Positions 1-9,742 of a stretch of 64,000 bases of DNA are shown here, piece by piece. The DNA comes from Fibrobacterota bacterium. GTDB lineage: Bacteria > Fibrobacterota > Chitinivibrionia > Chitinivibrionales > Chitinispirillaceae. The notes under the pieces are model-generated. The model searched no databases, was not told the origin of the DNA, and saw only the letters and a list, made by a program, of their open reading frames with translations. Both the position numbers and the translations under genes were made by a program. The stretch spans positions 5,523 to 69,522 of the forward strand of contig JAEYNR010000093.1 of the NCBI GenBank assembly GCA_023412475.1, given 5' to 3'. Every line of letters begins with the position of its first letter. Within the stretch, counting starts at the first letter, position 1.

Positions 1-2099
1 ATTCTACAGAAGTCGTTCTTACTCATAAAAAAGAGCATACTGTAATTGCTGTTCAGGCAAAAGACAGTGCAGGATATCTGGCTGAAGATACAATCTATGT
101 GAGATACAACCGTCTTCCGAAGTGGGATGATATTCCATTGTATACGGTTGCAAATGCTGATGAAGATAATCTTTTTAAGATATCTGTTATTGACCCGGAC
201 GGGGATCCTGTTCTGGTCACCATGGCCATTCCTCTAAAATCCGGAGATACAGTAATCAACGCCAGCAGCGGTCAAGTCTCCTGGAAACCTCAAATTGCTG
301 ATACTGGCACTTATGATATAAGGCTAGAGGTTTCTGATGAATATGAGGTAACAGATACTTTCTTTACGGTGTTAGTGAAGGGCAAAGGAGCTACTCCTGT
401 CCAGTTTTTGACTTCTAAAAATGATTTTCCAGATACTCTTTGGATTGGTGATACCTTATTAGTTCCTTTGCGGGAGATACCACTCAGCGGGACTAGACCT
501 TTTAAATATAAAGCCCGTTTGATTGATACCAAGAAAACAAATATTCACGATAGTAAAGACAGCGTGCTGCGATGGGTACCAGAGATAAGAGATGCGGGAT
601 CAAGACTGTTGCTCATCGAAATATCGGACAGTCTAAATACCGTAGACTCAGATACAATTGAAATTACTGTGCTGCTAGCCAGAGTCAGATGGGAGCAGAA
701 TTTAATCCAGCTTTATGAAGACAGTTGGCGAAGTAACCGGGGTGCCAAAGCTATTCTGAGCAAAAAACTGGACTTTACAGTCAGCATAGGGTATCAGATC
801 TCATTTCCTTACAACCCGGGGGCTTCTGCTGAAGACTTGGATTTTGATTTGTCAGGTACTATTGTATTCAACCCAGGTGATACCACATACACCATACCGA
901 TCAAAATTGTTGATGATAATATCCCTGAAAATACAGAAAAATTCAATATAGAGCTTCTTAATAATGACAGTCTGAGAGCGAGTGTCTCTATACTGGAATG
1001 TGAGATTATTGATAACGATAAGGTGTATTTTGGTTTCGAGCACACTGAAATGTCCAATAATGAAAGTGATAAAACCGATACCGTAATAGTCAAAATCTCC
1101 AAACCTTTAAAAGAAAAACTTGTATTGTCATGTATTGTGGATAGCAGTTCTACTGCGAAACTGGGGGAAGATTTTAACTTTGAGGATTCTTTGGGAGAAG
1201 TGGTTTTTGAGCACGGAGATACTCAGGCTGCAATAATAATTAACATCCTGGATGATAAAATACCGGAAGATGATGAAAAAATAGTTTTGAAGCTAAAATC
1301 GGATAATAGCTTTCTAACAAACGAAAAAAAACCTTACGATTTTTTATATGCTAATCCTTATGGTGATATTTTTACTTATACGATCAAAAACGATGACACT
1401 CTTGGCCGGTACTCGTTTGCTCAACTGGAAATGGATGGACAGGAGGGCGACACTGTGAAAATTAAAGTTAAGCTTAAAGCTAAGGCTGAAATACCTTTGA
1501 TTGTGGACTATAGTTTGGACGTAGATCCAACTAAAACTAACGCTGTTATCGATAGAGATTTAAGGTTCAGGGATAATAGCCAAATGTTGTTTTTTGACAA
1601 AGGCGATATAACAAAAGAGATCTACATATTTTTAATTGACGATACTATTCCCAATGGTGAAGTATTCTTTACCCTGAATTTAAGTTCTAAATCACTATTT
1701 GCAGTCCCGGTGGAAGATTCTACTAGCATTCGGTACACAATTAAACAAAATGAAGTTGAGGCATATTTTGCATCTAGTTATCAACGCGTTCATGAACATT
1801 ATAAAAATCCTTACTGCGAATTAATGATTCGTTCCGGAATTGCTGACAAATCACTGGAGGTTTATTTCCAGGTTGTCGAGTCTGATGTCGATTCTGGTAT
1901 TGATTACAGGATTGGAGCGCCAGGGTTTGTCAAATTTAAACCTAATGAAACCAAGAAAGATCTGAAGGTTGAGATATTGAATACTAACTTTAAGGGAAAA
2001 ACCAAAAAATTCGTGCTGGAAATAACTGGTGTATCTGATAAAAGTATAGCCTATATCGGTTCACAAAGTCGGATGACCTTTGAAATTGATTCTAATTAG
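1..2099 (+). CDS. Calx-beta repeat surface/secreted protein, 5' end outside the window
   Basis: The reading frame is open from the left edge (first full codon at base 3) with no stop before 2097-2099. The GTG at 99 is therefore only the first possible start inside the window; the real start lies upstream. The first part carries a cadherin/Ig-like putative domain (DPDGDPV, then a SGQVSW...DTGTYDIRLEVSD pattern). Four Calx-beta-type repeats follow, recognisable by repeated DFxxxxGxVxFxxGDxxxxIxIxIxDDxIPExxE patterns. Calx-beta domains are extracellular beta-sandwiches that often bind calcium, used in adhesins and large surface proteins. No anchor or sorting domain is visible at the C-terminus, which ends shortly after the last repeat. 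Function beyond surface or adhesion role is inference. Confidence 0.85.
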   Translation, partial: STEVVLTHKKEHTVIAVQAKDSAGYLAEDTIYVRYNRLPKWDDIPLYTVANADEDNLFKISVIDPDGDPVLVTMAIPLKSGDTVINASSGQVSWKPQIADTGTYDIRLEVSDEYEVTDTFFTVLVKGKGATPVQFLTSKNDFPDTLWIGDTLLVPLREIPLSGTRPFKYKARLIDTKKTNIHDSKDSVLRWVPEIRDAGSRLLLIEISDSLNTVDSDTIEITVLLARVRWEQNLIQLYEDSWRSNRGAKAILSKKLDFTVSIGYQISFPYNPGASAEDLDFDLSGTIVFNPGDTTYTIPIKIVDDNIPENTEKFNIELLNNDSLRASVSILECEIIDNDKVYFGFEHTEMSNNESDKTDTVIVKISKPLKEKLVLSCIVDSSSTAKLGEDFNFEDSLGEVVFEHGDTQAAIIINILDDKIPEDDEKIVLKLKSDNSFLTNEKKPYDFLYANPYGDIFTYTIKNDDTLGRYSFAQLEMDGQEGDTVKIKVKLKAKAEIPLIVDYSLDVDPTKTNAVIDRDLRFRDNSQMLFFDKGDITKEIYIFLIDDTIPNGEVFFTLNLSSKSLFAVPVEDSTSIRYTIKQNEVEAYFASSYQRVHEHYKNPYCELMIRSGIADKSLEVYFQVVESDVDSGIDYRIGAPGFVKFKPNETKKDLKVEILNTNFKGKTKKFVLEITGVSDKSIAYIGSQSRMTFEIDSN

Positions 2100-2505
2100 A
2101 AAGAATGTGTTACCTTTTCTCTCTGGTAGTCTAAATGCGTAAAACAGTTTTTACTAAAGACTTACCTGACTTCGACATAATCTATACAACTTTGTTATTT
2201 TGAAGTCGGATTAAGAGGTCGTTGCTAAACCAAAAAGTCATAACAAGACGGATAAACATTCATAATCAGCCTGCTTAAAAATCGTAGCGCCAAAGAATAG
2301 TCCAGATTTAAATTGGATATATCAAGTTCATCAAGCCTCAATATGGTATGGTAATGTAGTCTGGTAGTGCTTTTGGACTACACTGTTAGGGCTCCATAGA
2401 ATATATCTGATTTAATTTTTTGTTTTTAACAGAGTTTTCCTGCTTTTATATTTCCTATTTCTTTTCCCATTCATCTTTTTTCACCATCGTTTTTTGGAGG
2501 AACTA
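2100..2505. other. intergenic stretch without a gene
   Basis: Between the Calx-beta gene and the ParB-like gene. AT-rich, with no open frame of note. A weak GACTTC...GAAGTC inverted repeat lies near 2168-2208. The last 10 bases hold the GGAGG ribosome binding site of the next gene. Nothing else recognised. Confidence 0.6.
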
Positions 2506-3339
2506 ATGCTGACTACCAGAAGATACGAGTATTTGCCAATTAATCACGTTTTGATTCATCCCACCATTGCTAACCATCGACAGCTCTCATCAAGCAAGGT
2601 AACTCACCTGGAAAAGGACATCCTGAAAAATGGCCTTTTGGAACCACTGGTAGTCTGGGAACGACAATCAGGCGAATATTTCCTTGTGGGTGGGTTTCAC
2701 CGTTTGGAGGCTATTAACCGGATCAGAACCGCAAACCCGACCTATTTTGACAGAGTGGATGTAAGGGTGATTGCAGGTGATCCTGATGAAATTAAGGCCT
2801 TGAATCTAAAACTCAATGCAGATCGGCTTGATGTAAAGATCACCGATTACTTTGAAACTGTAATCTATTTGAATAATGTAAACTGGTCATCAGAACGAAT
2901 AGCTGAATTTTTAGATAAAAGTGTCTCCTGGATAGAGGAGATAATCCACTTTGCACCTATGGTAAATGATCTGATCCGTCAAAAACTGGAGTCTGGAGAG
3001 CTATCCTGGAACAGGGCAAAGCAGATTATTCAGAAATCATTGAAAGCGCCTGCAGGTGAAGAAAAAACGGTTATCGACGAGGAGTTGGCAAAGCAGCAGG
3101 GGAGAATATCCAAACCCTTGTCTTTTAAATCGGTTCTGGGACATTTTGCAAAAATAAGAAAAACGGCTCCGGATATGACCTATTCTATTAAGCTTGATCA
3201 TCTCTATTCGCTCTTTAAAGTTTTACAGGGCAAACAGTACAGCGATCAGGATATTGAAATGGTCGGCGAGATTTTTCCTGAGCTGATATCAACACAAAAA
3301 GATCAGATCAGTGTTTTTGTGAACCAGTGTCGGTTTTAA
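2506..3339 (+). CDS. ParB-like nuclease-domain (partition/Noc-type) protein
   Basis: About 277 residues. The start is placed at ATG 2506 because GGAGG at 2496-2500 sits 5 bases upstream; the frame stays open to a TTG at 2494 but that lies before the Shine-Dalgarno. The N-terminal part has the ParB/Srx fold signature: a LxxDILKNGLLEPLVV strand-helix segment followed by LVGGFHRLEAI, the counterpart of the ParB GxHR box. A helix-turn-helix-like stretch (SSERIAEFLDKSVSWIEEI) follows. ParB-fold proteins bind DNA and some hydrolyse CTP. No ParA neighbour is present, so this is probably a ParB-like regulator rather than the chromosomal ParB, though it lies only 6 kb from the putative origin. Its 3' end overlaps the convergent kinase gene by 32 bases. 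Confidence 0.8.
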   Translation: MLTTRRYEYLPINHVLIHPTIANHRQLSSSKVTHLEKDILKNGLLEPLVVWERQSGEYFLVGGFHRLEAINRIRTANPTYFDRVDVRVIAGDPDEIKALNLKLNADRLDVKITDYFETVIYLNNVNWSSERIAEFLDKSVSWIEEIIHFAPMVNDLIRQKLESGELSWNRAKQIIQKSLKAPAGEEKTVIDEELAKQQGRISKPLSFKSVLGHFAKIRKTAPDMTYSIKLDHLYSLFKVLQGKQYSDQDIEMVGEIFPELISTQKDQISVFVNQCRF

Positions 3340-5143
3340 AGTATTTGCTTAAGATATTTCTGGCTGTGGCTGAGACGAAAGGGTCACGCATTCTTCTGGA
3401 ACCTATTTCCTCTAGAAGTGGCACTGCCCGTCTGTCCCCCAGCTCGCCCAGCTTTTCGGCTGCCCGTATTCGTGTACGCATGCTTGCATTGGAGTTAAGA
3501 TCGAGCATGTAGATAGTAACCATATCCACATTTACACCTGCTGCTTCCATAACTTTTACTGTGTTCCATCTAATCCAGTAATGGTCGTTATTAAGCCATT
3601 GGCGAATCCGTTTATAATTACCGAGAGAGAGTGTACGGCTCACCAGATTAACAAGTGGGTCAGGAGCCTTTTCGTTTTTGAAAATTTCCTCCAGGTCATC
3701 AATAAGTGGTTCGATCTGGTACTTAAGAACCGCCTTATTCATTTTCAGTGATGTGTTGAAGTGATTGTCTGCAGATAAGTAGTTTGCTTTTTTCAGTTCC
3801 AGGCGACCCAGAAAAAACTCTGACCAACTGCTTTTTATTGATCCCGAATGTTCGGTGAGCAGTTTATGTGCACTGTCGAGGTTTTTTGAATTCAGTAGTG
3901 AGTCGAATTGATGCATGTAGGAAGGTATTGAAGTTCTCTCTTTTTGTGGAATAATTTTTTCCTGTTGTTTTCTTGAGTGCAGTATAAAAAATGGCAGTAC
4001 AATTAAAAAGACAGAGAGAATTAAGGCGCATATGACTGGAATGAAATTGCGCAACGAATTAGAATTCTTTTGTTTGGGCAAATCCTGCCTGCAAGAGTTT
4101 TTGAAAAAAGAGTAAATTTTCTCTACAGAGATATTTCCTTTTTTTAGCAGGTATTTTACACCATTTCTGTTAGTGGAAAGGAAAAGATAAGACACCTGTT
4201 CGATGATAGCCTTGGAGGTATGAATCAGATTTTGTTTTGTAAAAAACACCTTAGGTGATTCATGGGGTGCGGGAATTGGGTTTTTGGCGAACTCTACAGA
4301 TTCAGAATGGTTGACCATGGAAATGAGTTCTGATGCAGAGGAGATTCTTTCATCTCTGGAGGCTTTAAGTAAGGCTTTTACCGCTTTTTCCAAATCCTGC
4401 GGAATATCTTTGCGCAAAGAATTCAGGGGAGGGTAGTCCTGGTTGATGGTTGCAAAGAAGGTTGCTGGAACACTATCACGCAGGAAAGGATGTTTCCCGG
4501 TAATCAGTTCGTAAAGCACGACACCGAATGAAAAAAGGTCGCTGCGTGCATCCACAGCAGATCCGTCGATCTGTTCGGGAGACATATAACCAGGGGAACC
4601 CACGCTGACACCTGACTGGGTAAGTCCGATCCATGGAGCCTTAACCACTCCAAAATCGGTCAGTTTAGCGATACCATTTCGTGAATCGATCAGAATGTTT
4701 GCCGGTTTGACATCACGATGAATAATATGCTGTTGGTGAGCAAGATGCAGGGCTGAGGCGATTTGTACTGTAATGGAACGGATCTTATCGAATGGTAAAG
4801 TTTTATGTTTCTGAAGCAACTGATCCAATCCTTTACCCTCGACATATTCGAAAGCGATCCATGGGATTCCATCCTGCTCACCTGCATCGTAAACGGTTAC
4901 TATGGAAGGATGCGAGAGTTTGGCACATGCCTGAGCTTCGAAAGCGAATCTTTTGAGAAACTCCTGACGGGTCGGTTCATTTACAGATCTTTCGAGTGCG
5001 ATCACTTTTATGGCCACCTGACGACGCAACACCGGATCTTCTGCCAAGTATACCCGCCCCATGGCTCCTTCACCCAACAGATGAATCAGTTCATAGCGGC
5101 TTAGCCGTTTGATTGGAAATAAATTTTCTTGTGGTGTACTCAT
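3308..5143 (-). CDS. membrane Ser/Thr protein kinase (PknB type) with C-terminal TPR/HEAT-like region
   Basis: 611 residues starting at ATG 5143. The kinase domain occupies about residues 17-285: glycine loop LGEGAMGRVYLAED, catalytic Lys46 in VAIKVIAL, HRDVKPANI with Asp144, DFG at 163-165, and GSPGYMSPEQ activation segment. All residues needed for an active Hanks-type kinase are visible. One hydrophobic segment around residue 370-390 (ILSVFLIVLPFFIL) anchors it, so the kinase faces the cytoplasm. The part beyond the membrane holds helical repeats and ends in HEAT-like motifs (RTRIRAAEKLGELGDRRAVPLL), possibly a periplasmic sensor or scaffold. No PASTA repeats. Substrates unknown. No clear Shine-Dalgarno before the ATG. 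Confidence 0.92.
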   Translation of the reverse strand: MSTPQENLFPIKRLSRYELIHLLGEGAMGRVYLAEDPVLRRQVAIKVIALERSVNEPTRQEFLKRFAFEAQACAKLSHPSIVTVYDAGEQDGIPWIAFEYVEGKGLDQLLQKHKTLPFDKIRSITVQIASALHLAHQQHIIHRDVKPANILIDSRNGIAKLTDFGVVKAPWIGLTQSGVSVGSPGYMSPEQIDGSAVDARSDLFSFGVVLYELITGKHPFLRDSVPATFFATINQDYPPLNSLRKDIPQDLEKAVKALLKASRDERISSASELISMVNHSESVEFAKNPIPAPHESPKVFFTKQNLIHTSKAIIEQVSYLFLSTNRNGVKYLLKKGNISVEKIYSFFKNSCRQDLPKQKNSNSLRNFIPVICALILSVFLIVLPFFILHSRKQQEKIIPQKERTSIPSYMHQFDSLLNSKNLDSAHKLLTEHSGSIKSSWSEFFLGRLELKKANYLSADNHFNTSLKMNKAVLKYQIEPLIDDLEEIFKNEKAPDPLVNLVSRTLSLGNYKRIRQWLNNDHYWIRWNTVKVMEAAGVNVDMVTIYMLDLNSNASMRTRIRAAEKLGELGDRRAVPLLEEIGSRRMRDPFVSATARNILSKYFKTDTGSQKH

Positions 5144-5641
5144 AAAATTTTCATTAAAGTCACTAATCAGCTCTATAAAAAAAATATCTTTTAAGAAATC
5201 AGATAGAATTGAAAAAAATCAGAATTAATCAGATAAAAACAACCAGTTAGAATCAGAAAGAATGAGTTCTTTAGTTACCAAATCCCAACAACTCATTGAT
5301 ACAAAGAATAAGCACGAAATTCGAAACAAGAACTGGAACTGAAACTTGATAAACTTTAGCTGCCCTGAAACACTCTTATTCCTGTTTAGGATTAAAGAAT
5401 TGTGATTTTGAATTTCCTTCTCATTAGATATTGTTTTGTTTAACTCTTATTTTTTTCTGATTAGCTATTTTATCCCTGTTATTTTCTCCTAATTTTATTT
5501 TCTGAAAAAATATAATTCCTGAATGCCGGTTTGACTTCATTGCTGCATTCAATATACAATTATGATGCCATCTTTGTATTGAGAACTCTTTAGCTGTGAA
5601 TGATTGGGTAAAGAGTTTTAATTATTATCCGGAATAAATAG
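5144..5641. repeat. gene-free AT-rich region with an interspersed repeat copy (about 5296-5430)
   Basis: Lies between divergent genes for the kinase and the GGDEF/HD-GYP protein, so promoters for both should be here, but none stands out. Bases 5296-5430 are related to sequences at 42251-42427 (same orientation) and 36910-37110 (opposite orientation): shared blocks GAATAAGCAYGAAATYCGAAAC, AAACACTCTTATTCC, TTTAGGATT and TTGTGATTTNGAATTTNC. Bases 5200-5265 are rich in ATCAGA words resembling the region upstream of dnaA. Confidence 0.6.
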
Positions 5642-7285
5642 ATGAGATCTCTGTCCAAAGCAGAAAACAAACACTATATAAATGCAGTATTCGGAAGTGG
5701 TGATGGGGTTTGGGATTGGGATCTTTGTACAGATAGTATTTATCTGTGTGAGAATTGGAAAAGAATTCTGGGATATTCTGACAGCCAGATCGGAAATAGC
5801 TCACAAGAATGGCTCTCGCGGATTTATTACAAAGATCGCCGAAAATTTAATAATAAGCTGCAAAAATGTCTTAGCGGTATTTGTGAATTCCTGGAGCTTG
5901 AATGCCGCATGGTTCACAGTGATCGCACTCTGAGATGGATGTGGATCAGAGGAAGCACAAAACGCAATACAAAGGGAGAAGTAGTACGAATTTGCGGGCT
6001 GCAGACCGATATCAATTCCATAAAAAACGATGAACTGCAGCAGAAAAAACTTCTTCATGAATACCGTTTCGCTCTGGCATCAGAAAAGTTGCTGATGGAG
6101 GAGCTGGACAAGAAAAACCGGGAGCTCACAGAATTATCGATAACCGATGGTTTGACCGGCCTCTTTAATCATCGATTCCTGCAGGACCGTTTCGATTTCG
6201 AACTAAAAAGGGTTCATCGCTATGGCGGAAATCTTTCCTGTATGTTGCTTGATATCGATCATTTTAAGAGGATAAACGATACCTGTGGTCATCAATTTGG
6301 GGATAGTGTTTTACGCCAGATCGCAAATATTATGAAAACAAGGTCCCGCGAAATAGATATCTGCGGAAGATATGGCGGTGAAGAATTCATGATAATTACC
6401 AACCTGAAAGCCGATGATGCGTTGCGTTACGCTACAAAGCTACACACTGCAATAGAGGAGCACCCTTTCAGAAATGGCCACAGCAACAACATAAAAGTAA
6501 CTGTGAGTATCGGTATTGCAGAATACAGAAGTGATGTCAAAATCAAACAACAGTTGATTGAGCGGGCCGATAACGCGTTATATCAGGCAAAAAAAGATGG
6601 TCGCAATCTTATTCGGATCTGGAAAGAGGTGGAATGTCAGTGGGATAAGGCAATTGATCGAAGCGGGATAGAGGAGCTGAAGCAAAAATTCGAGCATATG
6701 TCAAAACAGATGCGAAATGCCTATATCGAATCAACCAATGCGCTGATTAAGGCGATAGATGCAAAGGATCCACTGGCAAGGGAGCATTCGCATAATGTTT
6801 CTGTTTATGCCACACAGATAGCCAGAGCACTGAAATTGAAGGACAATGAAATCGAGGTAATCTCCAGTGCCGCACTCCTGCATGATGTTGGCAAGATCAG
6901 CATCCGTGATGAGATACTTTCGAAAAAGGATAAATTAACTTTTGATGAGCTTCAGACCCTTAAGAGGCATCCTGAAATCGGTGTGAATATATTGCGGGAG
7001 CTGAAATTTCTGGAAAAAGAGTTACCCATTATTTTGCATCATCACGAAAGATATGATGGAGGGGGATATCCCCATGGGCTTAAAGGGAGGGAGATACCGC
7101 TTGGGTCACTGATCATTGCTGTGGCCGATTCGTTCGATGCAATGGTTTCAGGACGCAGCTATAAAAAAAAGATCTCCTGGAAAGCCGCTTTAGAAGAGTT
7201 GAAAAATGGATGTAACACACAATTTGGTCCAGAGGTGGTTGAGGCATTCTTGAAGGTTCAGAGATTAAAAAGAATGCAGCTTTAA
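5642..7285 (+). CDS. PAS-GGDEF-HD-GYP protein (cyclic-di-GMP turnover)
   Basis: 547 residues. A PAS/PAC sensor domain (about 15-130; GVWDWDL, then WxWIRGSxKRNxKGE) leads through a short coiled coil into a GGDEF domain (about 165-325) with the active signature GGEEF. An allosteric I-site RxxD (REID) lies five residues upstream. A C-terminal HD-GYP domain (about 370-535) has HDVGKI and HHERYDGGGYP. The protein should therefore both make and break down c-di-GMP, with direction set by the PAS domain. No membrane segment, so cytoplasmic. A GGAA at 5631 sits 7 bases before the ATG. It is followed 19 bases later by a STAS gene, probably cotranscribed. Confidence 0.93.
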   Translation: MRSLSKAENKHYINAVFGSGDGVWDWDLCTDSIYLCENWKRILGYSDSQIGNSSQEWLSRIYYKDRRKFNNKLQKCLSGICEFLELECRMVHSDRTLRWMWIRGSTKRNTKGEVVRICGLQTDINSIKNDELQQKKLLHEYRFALASEKLLMEELDKKNRELTELSITDGLTGLFNHRFLQDRFDFELKRVHRYGGNLSCMLLDIDHFKRINDTCGHQFGDSVLRQIANIMKTRSREIDICGRYGGEEFMIITNLKADDALRYATKLHTAIEEHPFRNGHSNNIKVTVSIGIAEYRSDVKIKQQLIERADNALYQAKKDGRNLIRIWKEVECQWDKAIDRSGIEELKQKFEHMSKQMRNAYIESTNALIKAIDAKDPLAREHSHNVSVYATQIARALKLKDNEIEVISSAALLHDVGKISIRDEILSKKDKLTFDELQTLKRHPEIGVNILRELKFLEKELPIILHHHERYDGGGYPHGLKGREIPLGSLIIAVADSFDAMVSGRSYKKKISWKAALEELKNGCNTQFGPEVVEAFLKVQRLKRMQL

Positions 7286-7304
7286 AGGAAGTTAGGAATA
7301 CACA

Positions 7305-7652
7305 ATGAAAATTCGTATGAAGGAATATGAAAGCCTTGTCGAGCTGCTGATTGAGGGCAATGTCATGCAGGAAAATGTAGATGTTTTTAAAAACCGGCTT
7401 AATGATCTTATTGATAATGGCAAAATAAAAATCGTACTTAACTTTAAAGCTGCCAGCTATATAAGCAGTCTGTGCTTATCGGTTATTATAAGTGCTAAAA
7501 ACCGATTATCCACTCTTAACGGAGATATAAAGATCATACAGGCTAATCAATTGATCTCCAACCTTTTTGAGATCACTAACCTAAATAAAAAGCTGGAGAT
7601 ACATAATACCCTGGAAGAGGCAAGCTCTGCGTTTTTAGAAAATGCCAGTTAG
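7305..7652 (+). CDS. STAS-domain protein (anti-anti-sigma factor type)
   Basis: 115 residues matching a single STAS domain: an N-terminal strand, then DLIDNGKIKIVLNF, a serine-rich YISSLCLSVII stretch where the phosphorylatable Ser of SpoIIAA-like proteins sits, and a final helix. A ribosome site AAGGAAGTTAGGA precedes the ATG. It follows the GGDEF/HD-GYP gene by 19 bases, which suggests one transcript. Such proteins act by binding partner kinases or anti-sigma factors; no anti-sigma kinase is encoded nearby. The family assignment is sure, the pathway is not. Confidence 0.85.
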   Translation: MKIRMKEYESLVELLIEGNVMQENVDVFKNRLNDLIDNGKIKIVLNFKAASYISSLCLSVIISAKNRLSTLNGDIKIIQANQLISNLFEITNLNKKLEIHNTLEEASSAFLENAS

Positions 7653-7677
7653 ACAGGTTTAACAGAAAGAGAATTTT

Positions 7678-9060
7678 TCAGGTAAGTGGCCGGATAAGCT
7701 CTTCTACGGCATCGACTTTTTGTCTGAGGTCCTGGTCCTTTTGTATCTCTGATTCGATTTTTTTAAAACTATGTATGACTGTGGAATAATCACGGCCTCC
7801 AAAATCCAACCCGATAGATCGCAGGGACTGTTTGGTCCACTTTTTGCAAAGATACATGGCAACAGAACGGGGTAGGGCGACATCCCGTTTTCTGGTGTGA
7901 GCTGAAAGTTGATTCGGACTGATCCCAAAAGTTTCAGCCACTTTTTGCTGTATAAAAGCCACAGATATTCTTTCCTCTTTTCTGGAAACAGCATCTCCCC
8001 AGAGTTCTTTGGCGACCTCCAGAGTGATATCTCTACCGGTAAAGGAGGAGGATGCAATGAGTTTGATCAGGGTTCCTTCAAGCTCTCTAACATTAGATGT
8101 GATGTGTCCGGCAATAAACTGAACGACTTCATCTGGTAGATTCAGGCCGTCTATTTCCGCTTTTTTGCGCAAGATTGCCATACGGGTTTCCAGATTTGGC
8201 GGCTGGATATCGGTAATCAGCCCCCCCATGAAACGGTTAATTATGTGTTCCATCATGTCTGGTATCTTATCGGGTTGCCGGTCCGAGGATAAAACAATCT
8301 GCTTGTTTTCCAGGAAAATTCTGTTGAAAATTCTAAAAAATTCTTTCTGAGTACCCGGTTTGCCGCTAAAAAACTGTATGTCATCAATCAAAAGCAGATC
8401 TACATCGTTGAATTTGCGGTAAAATGAGGTGGAATCTTTTTTGTTGATCACGTAATTGATATATTGATTGGTAAATTCTTCACTTGTCAAATAGATGACT
8501 TTATCAGCGGTTCCTTCGTTCTGGGCAAACTGACCGATTGCCTGAAGAAGGTGAGTTTTTCCCAGTCCTGTGCCCCCATAGATTATCAAAGGATTGAAAG
8601 AAGTTTTTCCGGGCGCTTCCGCAACAGCCAACGAAGCTGCATGAGCCATCCGGTTTCCATCTCCTACAATAAACTTATTAAAGGTATAATTTGGATGGAA
8701 CTGTTCGGGGCTTTGGGCTCTCTGGGGAATCTTTCGGGATTTCGCCTCTTCAATTTCCCTAGATAGCGGCTGGACAATCTTCCAGTCTTTTTCTACCGGT
8801 TTAAAACAAATAACAGAGAATTTCAGGTCTGCTTCTCTGAGTGTTTCTTCGATAAGAGTTAAAAAATGCTCTTCTATAAAATCTGCAAAAAACTGATTGG
8901 GTACCAGAATGTTGGCTGTGCCATCAATTGTGATCTGAAGTTCAGTTGTTTTGAACCAGGTCTCGAAACTGGCAGGTCCGATTTTTTCCATAATATTTCC
9001 CAGACACTTCTGCCAGGGAGAAGTAATTGAGAAATCATGAGATAAGTTGTTCGCCAACAT
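7678..9060 (-). CDS. dnaA: chromosomal replication initiator protein DnaA
   Basis: About 460 residues. Domain I (WQKCLGNIMEKIGPASFETWF) is followed by a short linker and the AAA+ domain III with Walker A GGTGLGKTHLLQA and Walker B LLLIDDIQFF. Domain IV ends with the DnaA box-binding signature (LPRSVAMYLCKK, then DFGGRDYSTVIHS). Length and order are normal for the family. The start is set at ATG 9060; an in-frame GTG at 9069 is possible but has its AAGGAA only two bases away. A DnaA box overlaps the leader (9062-9070), consistent with autoregulation. No dnaN, recF or gyrB follows; the downstream neighbour is the convergent STAS gene. Confidence 0.97.
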   Translation of the reverse strand: MLANNLSHDFSITSPWQKCLGNIMEKIGPASFETWFKTTELQITIDGTANILVPNQFFADFIEEHFLTLIEETLREADLKFSVICFKPVEKDWKIVQPLSREIEEAKSRKIPQRAQSPEQFHPNYTFNKFIVGDGNRMAHAASLAVAEAPGKTSFNPLIIYGGTGLGKTHLLQAIGQFAQNEGTADKVIYLTSEEFTNQYINYVINKKDSTSFYRKFNDVDLLLIDDIQFFSGKPGTQKEFFRIFNRIFLENKQIVLSSDRQPDKIPDMMEHIINRFMGGLITDIQPPNLETRMAILRKKAEIDGLNLPDEVVQFIAGHITSNVRELEGTLIKLIASSSFTGRDITLEVAKELWGDAVSRKEERISVAFIQQKVAETFGISPNQLSAHTRKRDVALPRSVAMYLCKKWTKQSLRSIGLDFGGRDYSTVIHSFKKIESEIQKDQDLRQKVDAVEELIRPLT

Positions 9061-9742
9061 GTTATCCACATTTCCTTAAAATGACAAATGGTTGTGTGAA
9101 ACGGATACATAACAACAATTGAGCAGTTTAGTCCGTAAGCGGGGTAGAACGTTTAAGATACTGAATGTGAAGTGTTTATACAACTTGACAGGTCCTATGT
9201 TCTGCAACGTCCAGGAGGTTGTTCATATGTTATTAACAAACTCTCCACTATTTATCCACACTAAGTTATCCACATATCAAAACGAAGTCGTTGCTCGTGC
9301 CATCAATATAATTTTCCTATGTGGAAACTCAAAGGAAAAATTAGGGAATTGTTAAAAAACATAAGACAAATAATAAAAAGCGGCAGGCAGGAGAGCCATA
9401 TGTAGAACACTTAAAAAGTCAAGTTAATTGTGAAACAGTAAAAGGAGTGAAAAAATCACTGTAAGAATCTTCCCTTCATAAGACTGGGAAAACCAACAAG
9501 TGTTTATCAATAAAAAAAGTAACTACTCAGGTATCTGAGTAGCAAAAAATATAATAATAATACCAAATCGGAAAAAATAGTAACTCTATAAATATCAAAA
9601 TAAATCTAATCAGAAGTAAAAAGCACTTTTGGGCTTATCTGATTAGATATTCTATTTCTGATTCTACTCTTATTGTTTCTGATTTTTATTTGTTTCAAGA
9701 GCTGAGTAGTTACTAAAAAAATCTCTTCAACACAAACTTCTG
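9061..9742. other. putative replication origin (oriC) region upstream of dnaA
   Basis: A 680-base gene-free AT-rich region between two genes on the minus strand. It holds three perfect consensus DnaA boxes TTATCCACA at 9062-9070, 9252-9260 and 9266-9274; the last two are 5 bases apart in the same orientation. A weaker reverse match (TGTGGAAAC) lies at about 9320. Long A/T-rich tracts at 9350-9400 and 9540-9720 could serve as an unwinding element. Boxes next to dnaA and an AT-rich stretch are the usual bacterial origin layout. Strand-skew analysis of the whole genome was not possible here. Confidence 0.6.
9519..9713. repeat. nested inverted repeats in the origin region
   Basis: GTAACTACTCAG at 9519-9530 is perfectly inverted as CTGAGTAGTTAC at 9702-9713. 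The first arm also forms a local hairpin (CTACTCAG, GTAT, CTGAGTAG, 9523-9542). Inside, ATCTAATCAGA 9604-9614 pairs with TCTGATTAGAT 9638-9648. These could be structural or protein-binding elements of the origin; their role is unknown. Confidence 0.6.
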
